The notes: generated from the sequence alone by a model not told the origin. Positions 47,174 through 56,825 are shown, counted from the first letter of the stretch. The stretch: 64,000 nucleotides of DNA from Parvularculaceae bacterium (GCA_021776475.1 JAJFFV010000005.1:372001-436000); one strand, 5' to 3'. Numbers and translations: made by a program.

Positions 47174-47207
47174 GCCATCCCGGATGCCGCGCGGCATCCG
47201 GGATGGC
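47174..47207. repeat. 34-bp perfect palindrome (possible bidirectional terminator)
   Basis: GCCATCCCGGATGCCGC (47174-47190) is followed directly by its exact reverse complement (47191-47207), with no spacer. It lies between the convergent DUF885 and methyltransferase genes. The CATCCCGGAT core is common in intergenic palindromic repeats of alphaproteobacteria. It may act as a terminator for both genes, but T-runs are weak. Confidence 0.75.
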
Positions 47208-47217
47208 ATTTCTATTT

Positions 47218-47781
47218 CTACCAGATAAAGCGCGGGACGCTCTTCTTGTAGTCCCGGTACGCATCTCCATATTCTCGCTCGAGCCAAGGTTCTTCGAGCA
47301 GCGGTGCAATCAGATACAAGAGCGCCCATAAAATGAGCAGGATTGAGACCCCTATTGAGTTCGCGATCAGGCCCCAACCAATCAGCCCGAGCCAAGTGAC
47401 AACGTAAATCGGATTACGGCTCCAGGCAAACCAGCCAGTTGTTCGCAGGCCTAACTTCTCACCAAACGCGTTGCGCCAGCCGAGACCAAAAGTGATGCGG
47501 AAAGCCAATCCAAACCCGGCACTCAACATGATCAGGCCGACCACAAATTGACCTATTGCCCGCACGCTCTCGACCACCTCAAATTCGACAACTGTCAGGG
47601 CAATCAGTGGATAGAGAAATCCCCGGAACAATATCAGAAAACTTTTGTGCTGCCAGGTATCTTTGCCGGGTGGTGGCCAGAACTGAAACTTGCCGGTGAT
47701 CGCTGACGCAAGCGAGATAAGAACAATAGCTATTCCGGAAATTGCACTCACTGAAAAAAATAGATGTGATAACATTGTCAT
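47218..47781 (-). CDS. Isoprenylcysteine/phospholipid methyltransferase-like membrane protein
   Basis: A protein of about 187 residues with four to five helices. The C-terminal signature RNPIYVVTWLGL..EEPWLEREYGDAYRDYKKSVPRF (shown in parts) is that of the ICMT/PEMT-type membrane methyltransferases, which bind S-adenosylmethionine. The natural substrate in bacteria is generally unknown. ATG at 47781 is preferred; GTG at 47790 or ATG at 47775 are options, none with a clear ribosome-binding site. Related palindromic repeats flank the gene. Confidence 0.75.
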   Translation of the reverse strand: MTMLSHLFFSVSAISGIAIVLISLASAITGKFQFWPPPGKDTWQHKSFLILFRGFLYPLIALTVVEFEVVESVRAIGQFVVGLIMLSAGFGLAFRITFGLGWRNAFGEKLGLRTTGWFAWSRNPIYVVTWLGLIGWGLIANSIGVSILLILWALLYLIAPLLEEPWLEREYGDAYRDYKKSVPRFIW

Positions 47782-47870
47782 TATCCGCACTAGTTATGTA
47801 CGGATAATATGCCGCAAGTCATCAGGCAACAATTACTTACCGCGATGCTACGTCCTCTTCGCGCATAGCA

Positions 47871-47898
47871 TCCCGGATGATGCGGACCAAGTCCGGGA
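47871..47898. repeat. Degenerate palindromic repeat
   Basis: TCCCGGA (47871-47877) and TCCGGGA (47892-47898) form 7-bp inverted arms around 14 bases. The sequence resembles the CCCGGACTTGGTCCG-type intergenic repeats of alphaproteobacteria. It shares the ATCCCGGAT core with the palindrome at 47174-47207 on the other side of the methyltransferase gene. Confidence 0.5.
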
Positions 47899-47908
47899 GA
47901 CATCCTGC

Positions 47909-48379
47909 TTAAACCGCCCTCACCACCATTGTGGTGCCGTTGACGGCCGTGACTTCCACCTCTGCGCCTTTGGCAATGGCAGCGCCTTCTTCGCTTTGTG
48001 CCAGCCACAATGTGTCAGCATAGCGGACCTTGCCCTTGCCGCTGACAAAGGCGGTCTCGACGATGGCCCGCTGGCCAACTTTTTGGGCACCGCGCTTGTT
48101 AAGGTTCTCATGATCAGTCTTCACCGAATGCAGCCATTTTTTTGCGTAGGGCGTCACGAAGATCGTGAACAGGACTGTCAGGGCCGCAAAAAGGAACAAC
48201 TGTAGCTCCCACTGTCCATCGAAAAACAGCATGTCGGCGATGCCAACGATAACAGCCGCGGCTGCAGGCCACAGGACATAGGTGGTACCCGTCATAATTT
48301 CGACGATCAACAATGTGACCGCAAGCACCCACCAGTACCAGAAAGGCATTGCCGCCAGGAAAGTGACAAGATCAGACAT
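47909..48379 (-). CDS. NfeD family membrane protein
   Basis: A 156-residue protein of the short NfeD1b type: three to four N-terminal helices, then an OB-fold domain (GQRAIVETAFVSGKGKVRYADTLW in parts, GAEVEVTAVNGTTMVVRAV). NfeD proteins work with the stomatin-like protein encoded next to them in membrane quality control. It follows the stomatin gene by 26 bp on the same strand. Confidence 0.9.
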   Translation of the reverse strand: MSDLVTFLAAMPFWYWWVLAVTLLIVEIMTGTTYVLWPAAAAVIVGIADMLFFDGQWELQLFLFAALTVLFTIFVTPYAKKWLHSVKTDHENLNKRGAQKVGQRAIVETAFVSGKGKVRYADTLWLAQSEEGAAIAKGAEVEVTAVNGTTMVVRAV

Positions 48380-48405
48380 AATGAGCCTCTCGTTTCTACT
48401 TTATG

Positions 48406-49368
48406 TTATATGCCGCGCGGCGAATTGGGAACCGAACCATTAGCGCGCGGGGCGTCTTTTTCCATGATGGTTTTGGTCAACTCACCAATCCCACCAAGCG
48501 AGCCGACAAGACCGGTCATTTCTGCAGGTACAATGACGAGTTTTTGCTGCGGTGAGAGCGCCAACTTTTCAAACGCCTCGACATATTTCTGGGCGACAAA
48601 GTAGTTGACCGCCTGCACATCGCCATTGGCAATGGCGTCTGACACGTCTCTTGTTGCCTGGGCCTCGGCCTGCGCCTCGCGCTCTCGTGCTTCAGCGTCA
48701 CGGAACGCAGCTTCACGGCGGCCCTCTGCTTCGAGGATCGCAGCCTGTTTCTCGCCCTCAGCTCGCAAAATGGCGGATTGTTTTTCGCCTTCCGCGGTCA
48801 GAATTTCGGCGCGTTTCAGGCGCTCTGCCTTCATCTGTCGGGCCATCGCCTCGTTGATATCAGCTGGCGGCGACAAATCCTTGATCTCAATACGCGTGAC
48901 CTTAACACCCCACGGGTTGGTCGCCGCATCAATGACGTGCAACAGGCGAGTGTTAATGTCGTCACGCTTTGACAGAACTTCATCAAGATCGAGCGAGCCG
49001 ATCACTGTCCGCACATTGGTCATGGCAAGGTTGCTGATGGCGCGTTCGAGATTGGAGACTTCGTATGCAGCCGCAGCGGCATCCATGACCTGGATGAAGG
49101 CGATTGCATCACACCGCACCATCACATTATCCTTGGTGATAACCTCCTGAGACGGAATATCGAGCACCTGTTCCATCATATTCATTTTGCGGCCGACGCC
49201 GTCAATGAATGGCACCAGCAGATGAAGGCCTGGTGAGATCGTTTTTTGATATTTGCCGAACCGCTCGACGGTGTATTCGTACCCCTGAGGCACGATTTTG
49301 ATCACCGAAAAAAGGATGAACAGCGATAGCACCACTAAGATGCCGACAAAAATTCCAACAGGTTCCAT
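48406..49368 (-). CDS. qmcA: SPFH/stomatin family protein, QmcA-like
   Basis: A 320-residue protein with an N-terminal helix ([17 protein letters not shown]), the SPFH/band 7 domain ([39 protein letters not shown]) and a long charged coiled coil (about 175-250, with [21 protein letters not shown]-type repeats). It forms membrane microdomain scaffolds and regulates proteases such as FtsH. It is upstream of nfeD, the usual pair. Confidence 0.93.
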   Translation of the reverse strand: MEPVGIFVGILVVLSLFILFSVIKIVPQGYEYTVERFGKYQKTISPGLHLLVPFIDGVGRKMNMMEQVLDIPSQEVITKDNVMVRCDAIAFIQVMDAAAAAYEVSNLERAISNLAMTNVRTVIGSLDLDEVLSKRDDINTRLLHVIDAATNPWGVKVTRIEIKDLSPPADINEAMARQMKAERLKRAEILTAEGEKQSAILRAEGEKQAAILEAEGRREAAFRDAEAREREAQAEAQATRDVSDAIANGDVQAVNYFVAQKYVEAFEKLALSPQQKLVIVPAEMTGLVGSLGGIGELTKTIMEKDAPRANGSVPNSPRGI

Positions 49369-49647
49369 GAAAAAGCCCTCGCAATTGTTTCTGTTACGTT
49401 CTGAAGTGGTGACTGGGAACCGGCGTTTCCAGACTTGAAAAAAGGCCTCTCAGCACCGTCCCTGTGAAAAAAACGGAGTTTATGGTGATTTTCTCAAGAT
49501 CGAAGATGTTTTTGGGGTTGCAAGAACCGGTTTTGGCGCATGAAATCCCCGTTATAGTGGTCGGCAACCCCTTAACGGATTAGGCGGTTGGCGCTACATT
49601 CCAGGAAACTGGATCTGTCAACGGGGGCCTAATTGGTGGTGTACAAG

Positions 49648-51546
49648 ATGAACAGTGCCGGGCGGCTCGTTACAGTTGCACTGGTTGTCGGGGCTCTTGG
49701 CCCGTCTGGCGCGCTCGCGCAACGGGATGACGCGTTTCCCCCCTTGATTATCCGCGGTATTTCTGACGACCCGGAGGCGCCAAATTATCTGAACCCGGCA
49801 GTACCACCGGAAGGTGTCAACTATATTGCCGAAGAGACCAGTGTTTACTCGACGCGTGATCCGCTGGAGTTTATCGAGCAGATCCCCGCTGCCCGGAACA
49901 AGGGCCGGGCCTGGAAGATTTACAAAACTGAATGGGACGATGCGGATGAGCGCGGTTACAGAGCGTTTGTGACGGGCATTGGACGCTCGCGCTGCTCGTC
50001 TCTTGATGATTGCCTGCGTCATCCGGCGAACCCATATCGCGACCTGCAAGATGATCAAATCTATCTCGGCGATTGCGCTGACATGGCCTATGTGCTGCGC
50101 GGCTATTATGCGTGGAAAAATGGCCTACCATGGTCATACCAAAATGCCATGCGCACGGCGGATGGGTCGCGCGACGATGTGCGCTATTCCAAAGCAGGCA
50201 ATGTGGTCGCTGGACGCCGGTCGATTGTGACACCGGCTGCTGGTCGGCCGGTGGACGGGCCAAGCCTGCTTAAAAGCATCGGCGGTGAAGTTTCAACCGC
50301 GATGTTCCGCACCCATCCGGAGACAGGTGCCAAGCGAACGCATGATGATTTCTATCCTGTGGCCATTGATCGGGAACATGTTGTGCCGGGTGCGATTGCC
50401 TATGACGTGTTCGGGCATGTCGGGCTTGTCTATGAAGTAGAAGACGACGGGCGGGTGATGATCATCGCCTCGCACCCTGATTTTTCTGTGACACGCTCCG
50501 TATACGGCGCCAATTTTATGCGCACAGGCCCGGATTTTGGTGGCGGCTTGAAGGCCTGGCGGCCAATTCGTCTTGCCGGCGCAACGGAACGCTCAGATGG
50601 CTCCTATACAAGCGGGCGGGTTGTCGCTGCATCGAATGAAGAAATTGAGGGTTTCTCTCTTGATCAGTATTTTGGCAACGTGCCCCATGCCTCTGGTGAC
50701 TGGACGCTGGGTGAGTTCCGCTTTGAGGACCGAACCCTTGACTATTACGACTTTGTCCGCCGCAAACTGGCGCTGCCTGGATATGCCTTCAATCCGATCA
50801 AAGAGATGCGCAATTCGATGAAGGCCATTTGTGGCGACCTCAAGTCGCGCAAGGCGGCGGTGGACCAGGCCGTGCGGGCCGGTATCCACAAACAGGATCA
50901 TCCGGGCATCTTACCCAAGAATATTTATGGTACGTATGGAACCTGGGAGGCTTATTCGACCCCATCGCGTGATGCGCGCCTGAAAACCGCGTTTATTGAG
51001 TTGCGCCGCACCACACAAGACCTTGTGACCAGACACATGAACGGAGAGCCCGGTGTCGACTATGACGGTGACAATCTTGCTGGCGACCTTTTGAACGCCT
51101 TCGACGATGAAAAACTGAATTGTCAGATCAGCTACAAGCGGATGGACAACACCATCGTTCTACTGAATACGGGCCATATCATGGACCGGCTGTTCGATAT
51201 GTCATTCGATCCATACCACTGCCCAGAGAGGCGTTGGGGTGCGAGCGGCTATGAACTTTCGAGCTGCAAAGAGAACCTTGCCAAAAAGGCCTGGTATGAA
51301 AAAGAACAATATCTGCGCAATCAGGCACAGCGGACTTATGATGTGACGATGAGTTTCCGGCTCAATGAACTGAAGGCGCCGGCGACGGCGCGGCCCGAAG
51401 ATGGCGGCATCGGCGTGCAGGAGGCAGCGGACGTACATATCAAAAAATATCTGGCTGGCGTGGTAACGCCGCACCGCTCCGAGGAAGGTGTGCTTGGCAA
51501 AGAGGTCGCCAAAGCAGGGGCAAAAAATCAGCGTGGGTCAGAGTAG
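49648..51546 (+). CDS. Unrecognised exported protein with Cys/His peptidase-like pattern
   Basis: A 632-residue protein with a signal peptide (VTVALVVGALGPSGALAQ). I do not recognise a family. C143 in GDCADMAYVLRGYYAW, H257 in PGAIAYDVFGHVGLVYEV and H276 in IASHPDF are arranged in the Cys-His-His order of NlpC/P60 or CHAP-type papain-fold hydrolases, and PGAIAYD..GHVGLVYE resembles their beta-strand core. The distance from Cys to His is longer than usual. Several further cysteines (RSRCSSLDDC, ERRWGASGYELSSCKE) suggest disulfides. ATG at 49648 is chosen; TTG/GTG codons just upstream are possible. It stands alone on its strand. Confidence 0.6.
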   Translation: MNSAGRLVTVALVVGALGPSGALAQRDDAFPPLIIRGISDDPEAPNYLNPAVPPEGVNYIAEETSVYSTRDPLEFIEQIPAARNKGRAWKIYKTEWDDADERGYRAFVTGIGRSRCSSLDDCLRHPANPYRDLQDDQIYLGDCADMAYVLRGYYAWKNGLPWSYQNAMRTADGSRDDVRYSKAGNVVAGRRSIVTPAAGRPVDGPSLLKSIGGEVSTAMFRTHPETGAKRTHDDFYPVAIDREHVVPGAIAYDVFGHVGLVYEVEDDGRVMIIASHPDFSVTRSVYGANFMRTGPDFGGGLKAWRPIRLAGATERSDGSYTSGRVVAASNEEIEGFSLDQYFGNVPHASGDWTLGEFRFEDRTLDYYDFVRRKLALPGYAFNPIKEMRNSMKAICGDLKSRKAAVDQAVRAGIHKQDHPGILPKNIYGTYGTWEAYSTPSRDARLKTAFIELRRTTQDLVTRHMNGEPGVDYDGDNLAGDLLNAFDDEKLNCQISYKRMDNTIVLLNTGHIMDRLFDMSFDPYHCPERRWGASGYELSSCKENLAKKAWYEKEQYLRNQAQRTYDVTMSFRLNELKAPATARPEDGGIGVQEAADVHIKKYLAGVVTPHRSEEGVLGKEVAKAGAKNQRGSE

Positions 51547-51576
51547 GCGTACTGAAGGATACAACTTCCAGTCTAG

Positions 51577-52002
51577 TTAGACGCCAACAATCTCACGCAA
51601 TCCTTTCACACCAGCGATATACAAGCGCCGGACAACTTTTTCAGCCTCCTCGATGTCGCCTATCGGCTGAAAGGTGCTCTGCCAATCGACCTGACAGGTC
51701 CCAGGTCCGGTATCAGTGACTTTCGCCGTCGCCATGTAATCTTTCACCGGGAGCGGGCTTGGATCGACGATTGTGTAACTCATCCGATATCGGTCGTGAT
51801 CGATTATTTCGAGGCGTTCGTGAACTTCCGCGCCGTTCGGAAGAATAATTGTACGGATTGCGCCAACCTCGTTGCCATCTGCCGAGCAGCTTTTAATAAG
51901 CTTCGGGTCGGTCCATTTATCGAGACCACCAAAATCCGCGATAACGCGCCAGACCTGATCTGCTGATGTCGCGATCTGCTCTTGAACGTTTACACTCGCC
52001 AT
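51577..52002 (-). CDS. SRPBCC (polyketide cyclase-like) protein
   Basis: A 141-residue START-like protein: VQEQIATSADQVWRVIADFGGLDKW at the start (in parts) and VDWQSTFQPIGD with a C-terminal helix KVVRRLYIAGVKGLREIV. It resembles MxaD-like SRPBCC members. The ligand is unknown. AAGGGGAG before the ATG at 52002 decides the start against an open upstream extension. Confidence 0.85.
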   Translation of the reverse strand: MASVNVQEQIATSADQVWRVIADFGGLDKWTDPKLIKSCSADGNEVGAIRTIILPNGAEVHERLEIIDHDRYRMSYTIVDPSPLPVKDYMATAKVTDTGPGTCQVDWQSTFQPIGDIEEAEKVVRRLYIAGVKGLREIVGV

Positions 52003-52147
52003 CAATAATCTCCCCTTGGGCCCCAATCCGGCTTTGCACTGAGAATGCGAAGTCTGCAACCCTGTTTTCTGCAACAGACTTCCCGATCAGAGCTGCCGGT
52101 GCTAGAAGCGAGCATTAGTGGGAAGCCTTCAACAGGTGTGGCGGTAG

Positions 52148-52672
52148 ATGAAACCACAGGTCTTATTACGCAAGATCCATCATTGGGGATCACTCATTAT
52201 CATGCTGCAGGTCGGGCTGGTGATCTGCGCCGGATTGTTGCTGCTGGTGAAGAAGGAATTCGACTGGATTCAACCAGCGACCGTAAAAGGGGCGGATCTT
52301 GAAAATGTCCCAACACAGACGATGAAAGATCTGTTCGCCGCGGCGAAGACGATTCCCGAGCTCGATCTCAACACCTGGGAAGAACTTTCCCGAGTTGATT
52401 TCAAACCCGGCAAAGGTGTTGTGAAATTCGTTGCCCCCAACAACTGGGAAGCGCAGATTGATACCTCGACTGGCGAGGTTTTACAGGTAGCGTTTCGCAG
52501 GTCTGATATTATCGAAAGTCTGCATGACGGCACCTGGTTCGCGGACTGGTTCAAACTGTTTGTGTTCTTACCGTCTGGTCTGATTCTACTGACATTGTGG
52601 GGTACAGGGATTTACATGTTCTTTTTACCCCACTGGAAACGCGCGCAACGGGCAAAGGGGCGAAAGCCTTAA
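52148..52672 (+). CDS. PepSY-associated membrane protein
   Basis: A 174-residue protein with two helices at its ends (IIMLQVGLVICAGLLLLVKK and LFVFLPSGLILLTLWGTGIYMFFL) around a PepSY-like periplasmic domain (GVVKFVAPNNWEAQIDTSTGEVLQV). The N-terminal RKIHHWGSL matches PepSY_TM proteins, which often accompany iron-uptake or redox systems. Here neighbours give no such link. Confidence 0.8.
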   Translation: MKPQVLLRKIHHWGSLIIMLQVGLVICAGLLLLVKKEFDWIQPATVKGADLENVPTQTMKDLFAAAKTIPELDLNTWEELSRVDFKPGKGVVKFVAPNNWEAQIDTSTGEVLQVAFRRSDIIESLHDGTWFADWFKLFVFLPSGLILLTLWGTGIYMFFLPHWKRAQRAKGRKP

Positions 52673-52736
52673 GCCGTTCCCTCTTCCCGCATATTGTGTT
52701 AACCACTCCCTCAAAACAACCATAAGGGGTCGAGGG

Positions 52737-55700
52737 ATGAAACCGCTTCACATAATTGCTGCTCTTTTGATGGCGTCACTTTCAGCTTGCGCGCAGGCAC
52801 AAGATGAACAAGGCCCGATGTCCGCCGACACCTTCAAAGGGTTTGAACTGCGCAATATCGGGCCGGCGTTCATGGCAGGACGCATTGCCGACATCGCGAT
52901 TGTGCCTGATGATCCGGCGACCTGGTATGTCGCGGTCGGCTCTGGCGGCGTTTGGAAGACCAGCAATGCCGGCACCACCTGGACCCCGATTTTTGACGAG
53001 CAAACATCTTACTCGATTGGTGCTTTGGCGCTCGACCCGTCAAATCTGAATACACTCTGGGTTGGTACCGGCGAGAATGTCGGTGGGCGCCATACCGGCT
53101 TTGGTGATGGCATCTATCGCTCAGATAATGCCGGTACATCGTGGAAGAAGCTCGGTCTTGAAAACTCCGACCATATTTCAAAGATTATTGTGCATCCGGA
53201 GGATGCCAACACGGTCTGGGTCGCGGCCCAGGGACCATTGTGGTCCAAGGGCGGCGATCGCGGATTGTTCAAAACAACCGACGGCGGCGCGACCTGGGAC
53301 AATGTTTTGTCAGCAGGCGAATGGACTGGTGTGACTGATGTTGTTATTGACCCACGTGACCCAGACCGGCTTTACGCGGCAACATGGCAACACCACCGCA
53401 CGGTGGCAGCTTATGTCGGTGGCGGCCCTGAATCAGGTCTGCACCTCTCTGAAGATGGTGGTGAGACCTGGGTCGCACTCAGCAACGGCCTGCCCGACGG
53501 CAACATGGGCAAAATCGGTCTTGCGATTTCAACATTGCGGCCCGACATTGTTTACGCAGCGATTGAACTGGACCGGCGCAAAGGCGGCGTCTGGCGCTCT
53601 CCTGATCGCGGTGCCTCATGGGAGAAAGTGTCGGATGCAGTAGGCGGTGGCACAGGGCCGCATTACTATACGGAACTTTATGCCAGCCCGCATAAGTTCG
53701 ACCGGCTTTATCTGGTCAGCAACACGACACAGGTTTCAGAAGATGGCGGCAAAACCTGGCGCGGTATCAACAATGAATATAAGCACGTTGACGATCATGC
53801 GATCGCTTTCAGGCCAGATGATCCAGACTATATCGTGGTTGGATCCGATGGCGGACTTTATGAAAGTTATGACAACGAGAAATCCTGGCGCTTCATTGAC
53901 AACCTGCCGGTGACACAGTTTTACAAGGTTGCCGTAGACGATACTGAACCGTTTTATCTTGTTTATGGCGGGACACAGGACAATAACTCGCAAGGTGGGC
54001 CCTCGCGCACGGATAATCGTCATGGCATTCGCAATTCCGACTGGTTCATCACGTTGTTTGCTGACGGTCATCAGTCTGCGGTCGAACCCGGCAATCCAGA
54101 TATCATGTATGCCGAATGGCAAGAAGGCAACCTTGTGCGGGTTGACCGCACAACGGAAGAGATTGTCCATATTCAGCCGCAACCAGGCAAGGATGACCCG
54201 ACGGAACGGTTCAACTGGGATGCCCCGATTTATGTCAGTGCGCATGATCCGAAACGGATCTATTTCGCCTCTTACCGGTTGTGGCGTTCCGACAATCGCG
54301 GTGACGAGTGGCGCGCCCTCTCAGGTGATCTGACGCGAAATGAAGATCGGATGTTATTGCCCGTCATGGAGCGCCAATGGTCCTGGGATTCCGGTTGGGA
54401 TTTTCTCGCGATGTCGCAATACAACACGATCACCTCGATCGGGGAGTCGCCGATCGATGAAAACATCCTTTATGTCGGTACCGATGACGGGATTATTCAG
54501 ATCACGAGCGATGGCGGTGAAAACTGGCGCCGTGTTGAGGTTGGGAAGCTGCCCGGCGTGCCGGCCACGGCGTTTGTCAATGACATAAGAGCCGACTTAT
54601 ATGACGCTGACACGGTTTATGTCGCGCTTGATAACCACAAATATGGTGACTACAAACCATATCTTCTGAAGAGCACGAATCGCGGTCGCAGCTGGACCTC
54701 GATTGCAGGTGATCTGCCGGAACGCCATCTTGTCTGGCGCGTTGTGCAGGATCATGTCGATAAGGATCTTATGTTCACTGCAACCGAGTTTGGTCTTTTC
54801 TTCACAGTCGACGGCGGTGGCAAATGGATCGAGCTCACTGGCGGCAGCCCGACGATTTCGTTTCGGGACGTCACCATTCAACGGCGGGAAGAGGACGTCG
54901 TCGCAGCAACGTTTGGGCGTGGGTTCTTTATTCTTGATGATTATGCGCCGTTGCGCGACGTCGATGCAAAACAGCTTGAAAAAGAAGCCCTGTTATTTCC
55001 CGGTCGCCGAGCGTGGTGGTATATGGAAGGACACCCGCTCGCGTTTTCCGAAGGCGGCGCGCAAGGGCACGGCTACTACCGCGCACCGAACCCGCCTTTC
55101 GGCGCGGTGTTCACTTATTATTTAAGTGACGACATCAAGTCCCTTGCCGCAACCCGTCAGGAGGCGGAAAAAGACAAATTGAAGAACTGGGAGGACACGC
55201 CGTTCGCCGGCTTCGATGCCGCCGAAGAAGAACGTCGCGAAGTTGAGCCCGAAATCTGGCTGAGTGTTCGCGACAAAGACGGCAATGTTGTTCGGCGGAT
55301 CAGCGGTCCCACCAAGAAAGGCTTTCACCGCGTTGCCTGGGATCTGCGCTTCCCAGCAGTGGATGCTGTTGGATCTGGGCCTGACTATCCCAATGAAGAT
55401 GTGCAAGGTTTCCTGGCCGCACCCGGGACTTATACGGTGTCCTTGTCCAAACGCGTGCGCGGCGAGACAATAGAACTTGTCGGCCCTCAATCCTTTGAAG
55501 TTGAGCGGATGCGTGAAGGCGCTCTGCCCGGCGCCGAACCGGCGGCGGTGGTCGGGTTTTGGGATCGTCTGGCCAAACTCCAACGCGGTGTGACAGCAGC
55601 GTCTCAGTCAACCGGCCATCTGGAGAAGAAGGTTCAGGACCTTAAGATCGCGCTTGGGCGCAGCCGCGCCGCGCCATCAAACCTCGATGACCAATGGCTT

Positions 55701-56003
55701 GAGATTAAAACCGAGCTGCATGAGATCGTAGAACTTTTGAGCGGCAACCAGGCCATGAACGAAGTCGGCCAGGACACACCAGCGAATGTACAAAATCGTC
55801 TCGGCAAGGTGATGATCGGGACCGGCAACTCTACTTACGGCCCAACGCCGACACATCTGCGAACTCTTGGTTTTGCGGAAGCCGATTTCGAGGAGGTTCG
55901 AACGCGGATTAATACGCTGCAGCAAACAACCATACCGGCGTTTGAGGCGTCGCTGATTAGCGCTGGCGCCCCGTGGACACCGGGTGGACTGATCCCGGGG
56001 TAG
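52737..56003 (+). CDS. Large BNR/sortilin-like beta-propeller lipoprotein
   Basis: A 1088-residue exported protein with lipobox LSAC. BNR/Asp-box repeats (SNAGTTW, SDNAGTSWKKL, TDGGATWD, SEDGGETWV, SPDRGASWEKV, SEDGGKTWRG, SDGGENWRRV, STNRGRSWTSI) build one or two beta-propellers of VPS10/sortilin type over about residues 30-760. A beta-sandwich region follows (LSVRDKDGNVVRRISGPTKKGFHRVAWDLRFP in parts), then a helical tail. Such proteins are common in Bacteroidetes and some alphaproteobacteria and are annotated as glycosyl hydrolases without proof. Its 3' end overlaps the convergent TauE-like gene by 47 bp. Confidence 0.85.
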   Translation: MKPLHIIAALLMASLSACAQAQDEQGPMSADTFKGFELRNIGPAFMAGRIADIAIVPDDPATWYVAVGSGGVWKTSNAGTTWTPIFDEQTSYSIGALALDPSNLNTLWVGTGENVGGRHTGFGDGIYRSDNAGTSWKKLGLENSDHISKIIVHPEDANTVWVAAQGPLWSKGGDRGLFKTTDGGATWDNVLSAGEWTGVTDVVIDPRDPDRLYAATWQHHRTVAAYVGGGPESGLHLSEDGGETWVALSNGLPDGNMGKIGLAISTLRPDIVYAAIELDRRKGGVWRSPDRGASWEKVSDAVGGGTGPHYYTELYASPHKFDRLYLVSNTTQVSEDGGKTWRGINNEYKHVDDHAIAFRPDDPDYIVVGSDGGLYESYDNEKSWRFIDNLPVTQFYKVAVDDTEPFYLVYGGTQDNNSQGGPSRTDNRHGIRNSDWFITLFADGHQSAVEPGNPDIMYAEWQEGNLVRVDRTTEEIVHIQPQPGKDDPTERFNWDAPIYVSAHDPKRIYFASYRLWRSDNRGDEWRALSGDLTRNEDRMLLPVMERQWSWDSGWDFLAMSQYNTITSIGESPIDENILYVGTDDGIIQITSDGGENWRRVEVGKLPGVPATAFVNDIRADLYDADTVYVALDNHKYGDYKPYLLKSTNRGRSWTSIAGDLPERHLVWRVVQDHVDKDLMFTATEFGLFFTVDGGGKWIELTGGSPTISFRDVTIQRREEDVVAATFGRGFFILDDYAPLRDVDAKQLEKEALLFPGRRAWWYMEGHPLAFSEGGAQGHGYYRAPNPPFGAVFTYYLSDDIKSLAATRQEAEKDKLKNWEDTPFAGFDAAEEERREVEPEIWLSVRDKDGNVVRRISGPTKKGFHRVAWDLRFPAVDAVGSGPDYPNEDVQGFLAAPGTYTVSLSKRVRGETIELVGPQSFEVERMREGALPGAEPAAVVGFWDRLAKLQRGVTAASQSTGHLEKKVQDLKIALGRSRAAPSNLDDQWLEIKTELHEIVELLSGNQAMNEVGQDTPANVQNRLGKVMIGTGNSTYGPTPTHLRTLGFAEADFEEVRTRINTLQQTTIPAFEASLISAGAPWTPGGLIPG

Positions 56004-56823
56004 TAAAGCGGGCTGAATGTTGCGGTGAATCTGCTTTTGCCAGCGAGGACGCTGCATCCCAGCCAACATAAACGGCCACGATCAGGATCATTGCCGCAAA
56101 GGCCATACGTGCCAGGCCTATCCGCATCGCAAGAACCCGTGCGACAAAGATGCCAATGACACCACCGACGGCGCCGCCGATAAGAAGGAGCGCTGTCAGA
56201 CGTATGTCAACGAATCCGGAAAGGGCGTAATTCGCCGAGGTCGCTGCGCCGAAGATCGCCACCGAGACGAGCGAGGACGCGGTCGCATTGGCGATCGTCA
56301 TGCCGGCCGCCAGCATCAGACCGGGCACAATCAAAAAACCGCCACCGATCCCGAAGAATCCAGCCGCCAGGCCAGCGGCCAGACCAATAGGTATAATGCG
56401 GATCATGATAGTCCGGGTAATACGCACATCGGGGTCCCCCATGCTGACAGGCTTTCTAAACATGGACAGAGCGATCAGTGCCATGACGAGCGCAAAAGCA
56501 AGCAATAGCCAGCTACCCGGAATTACTTTTGCTAAACTTGACCCGATGATCGATCCCAGCAGACCGGCACCTGCAAATAGGGAGGCGCAGGGCCATTTGA
56601 CCCTGCCGCCTTGCCAATGACCCAAGAGACTAACCAGGGCTATTGCCGCAACAGCGGCAGCGGAAGTTCCAATCGCCGTGTGTGGATCAGGTATGCCGAC
56701 AACATACAATAGCAACGGCGCCGCTAATACCGAGCCGCCGCCACCAAAAGTACCAAGAAAAATGCCCACGATCATGCCACTGGCGAGCGCGGCGACAATC
56801 ACCTGCGATGTAATTTCCAGCAT
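55957..56823 (-). CDS. TauE/SafE family sulfite exporter-like protein
   Basis: A 288-residue protein with about eight helices, GTFGGGGSVLAAPLLLYVVG and GFFGIGGGFLIVPGLMLAAG as the two family repeats. TauE/SafE proteins export sulfite or organosulfonates. Downstream of a rhodanese and a BigR-like repressor it probably removes sulfite formed from persulfides. ATG at 56823 is the likely start, 2 bp after the rhodanese stop; an open extension into that gene is not favoured. Confidence 0.9.
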   Translation of the reverse strand: MLEITSQVIVAALASGMIVGIFLGTFGGGGSVLAAPLLLYVVGIPDPHTAIGTSAAAVAAIALVSLLGHWQGGRVKWPCASLFAGAGLLGSIIGSSLAKVIPGSWLLLAFALVMALIALSMFRKPVSMGDPDVRITRTIMIRIIPIGLAAGLAAGFFGIGGGFLIVPGLMLAAGMTIANATASSLVSVAIFGAATSANYALSGFVDIRLTALLLIGGAVGGVIGIFVARVLAMRIGLARMAFAAMILIVAVYVGWDAASSLAKADSPQHSARFTTPGSVHPVSTGRQR

Positions 56824-56825
56824 TG

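Noticed and set aside
49531-49558. TTGGCG and TATAGT as promoter of the unrecognised exported protein
   Set aside because: The spacing is only 14 bp, too short for a normal sigma-70 promoter.
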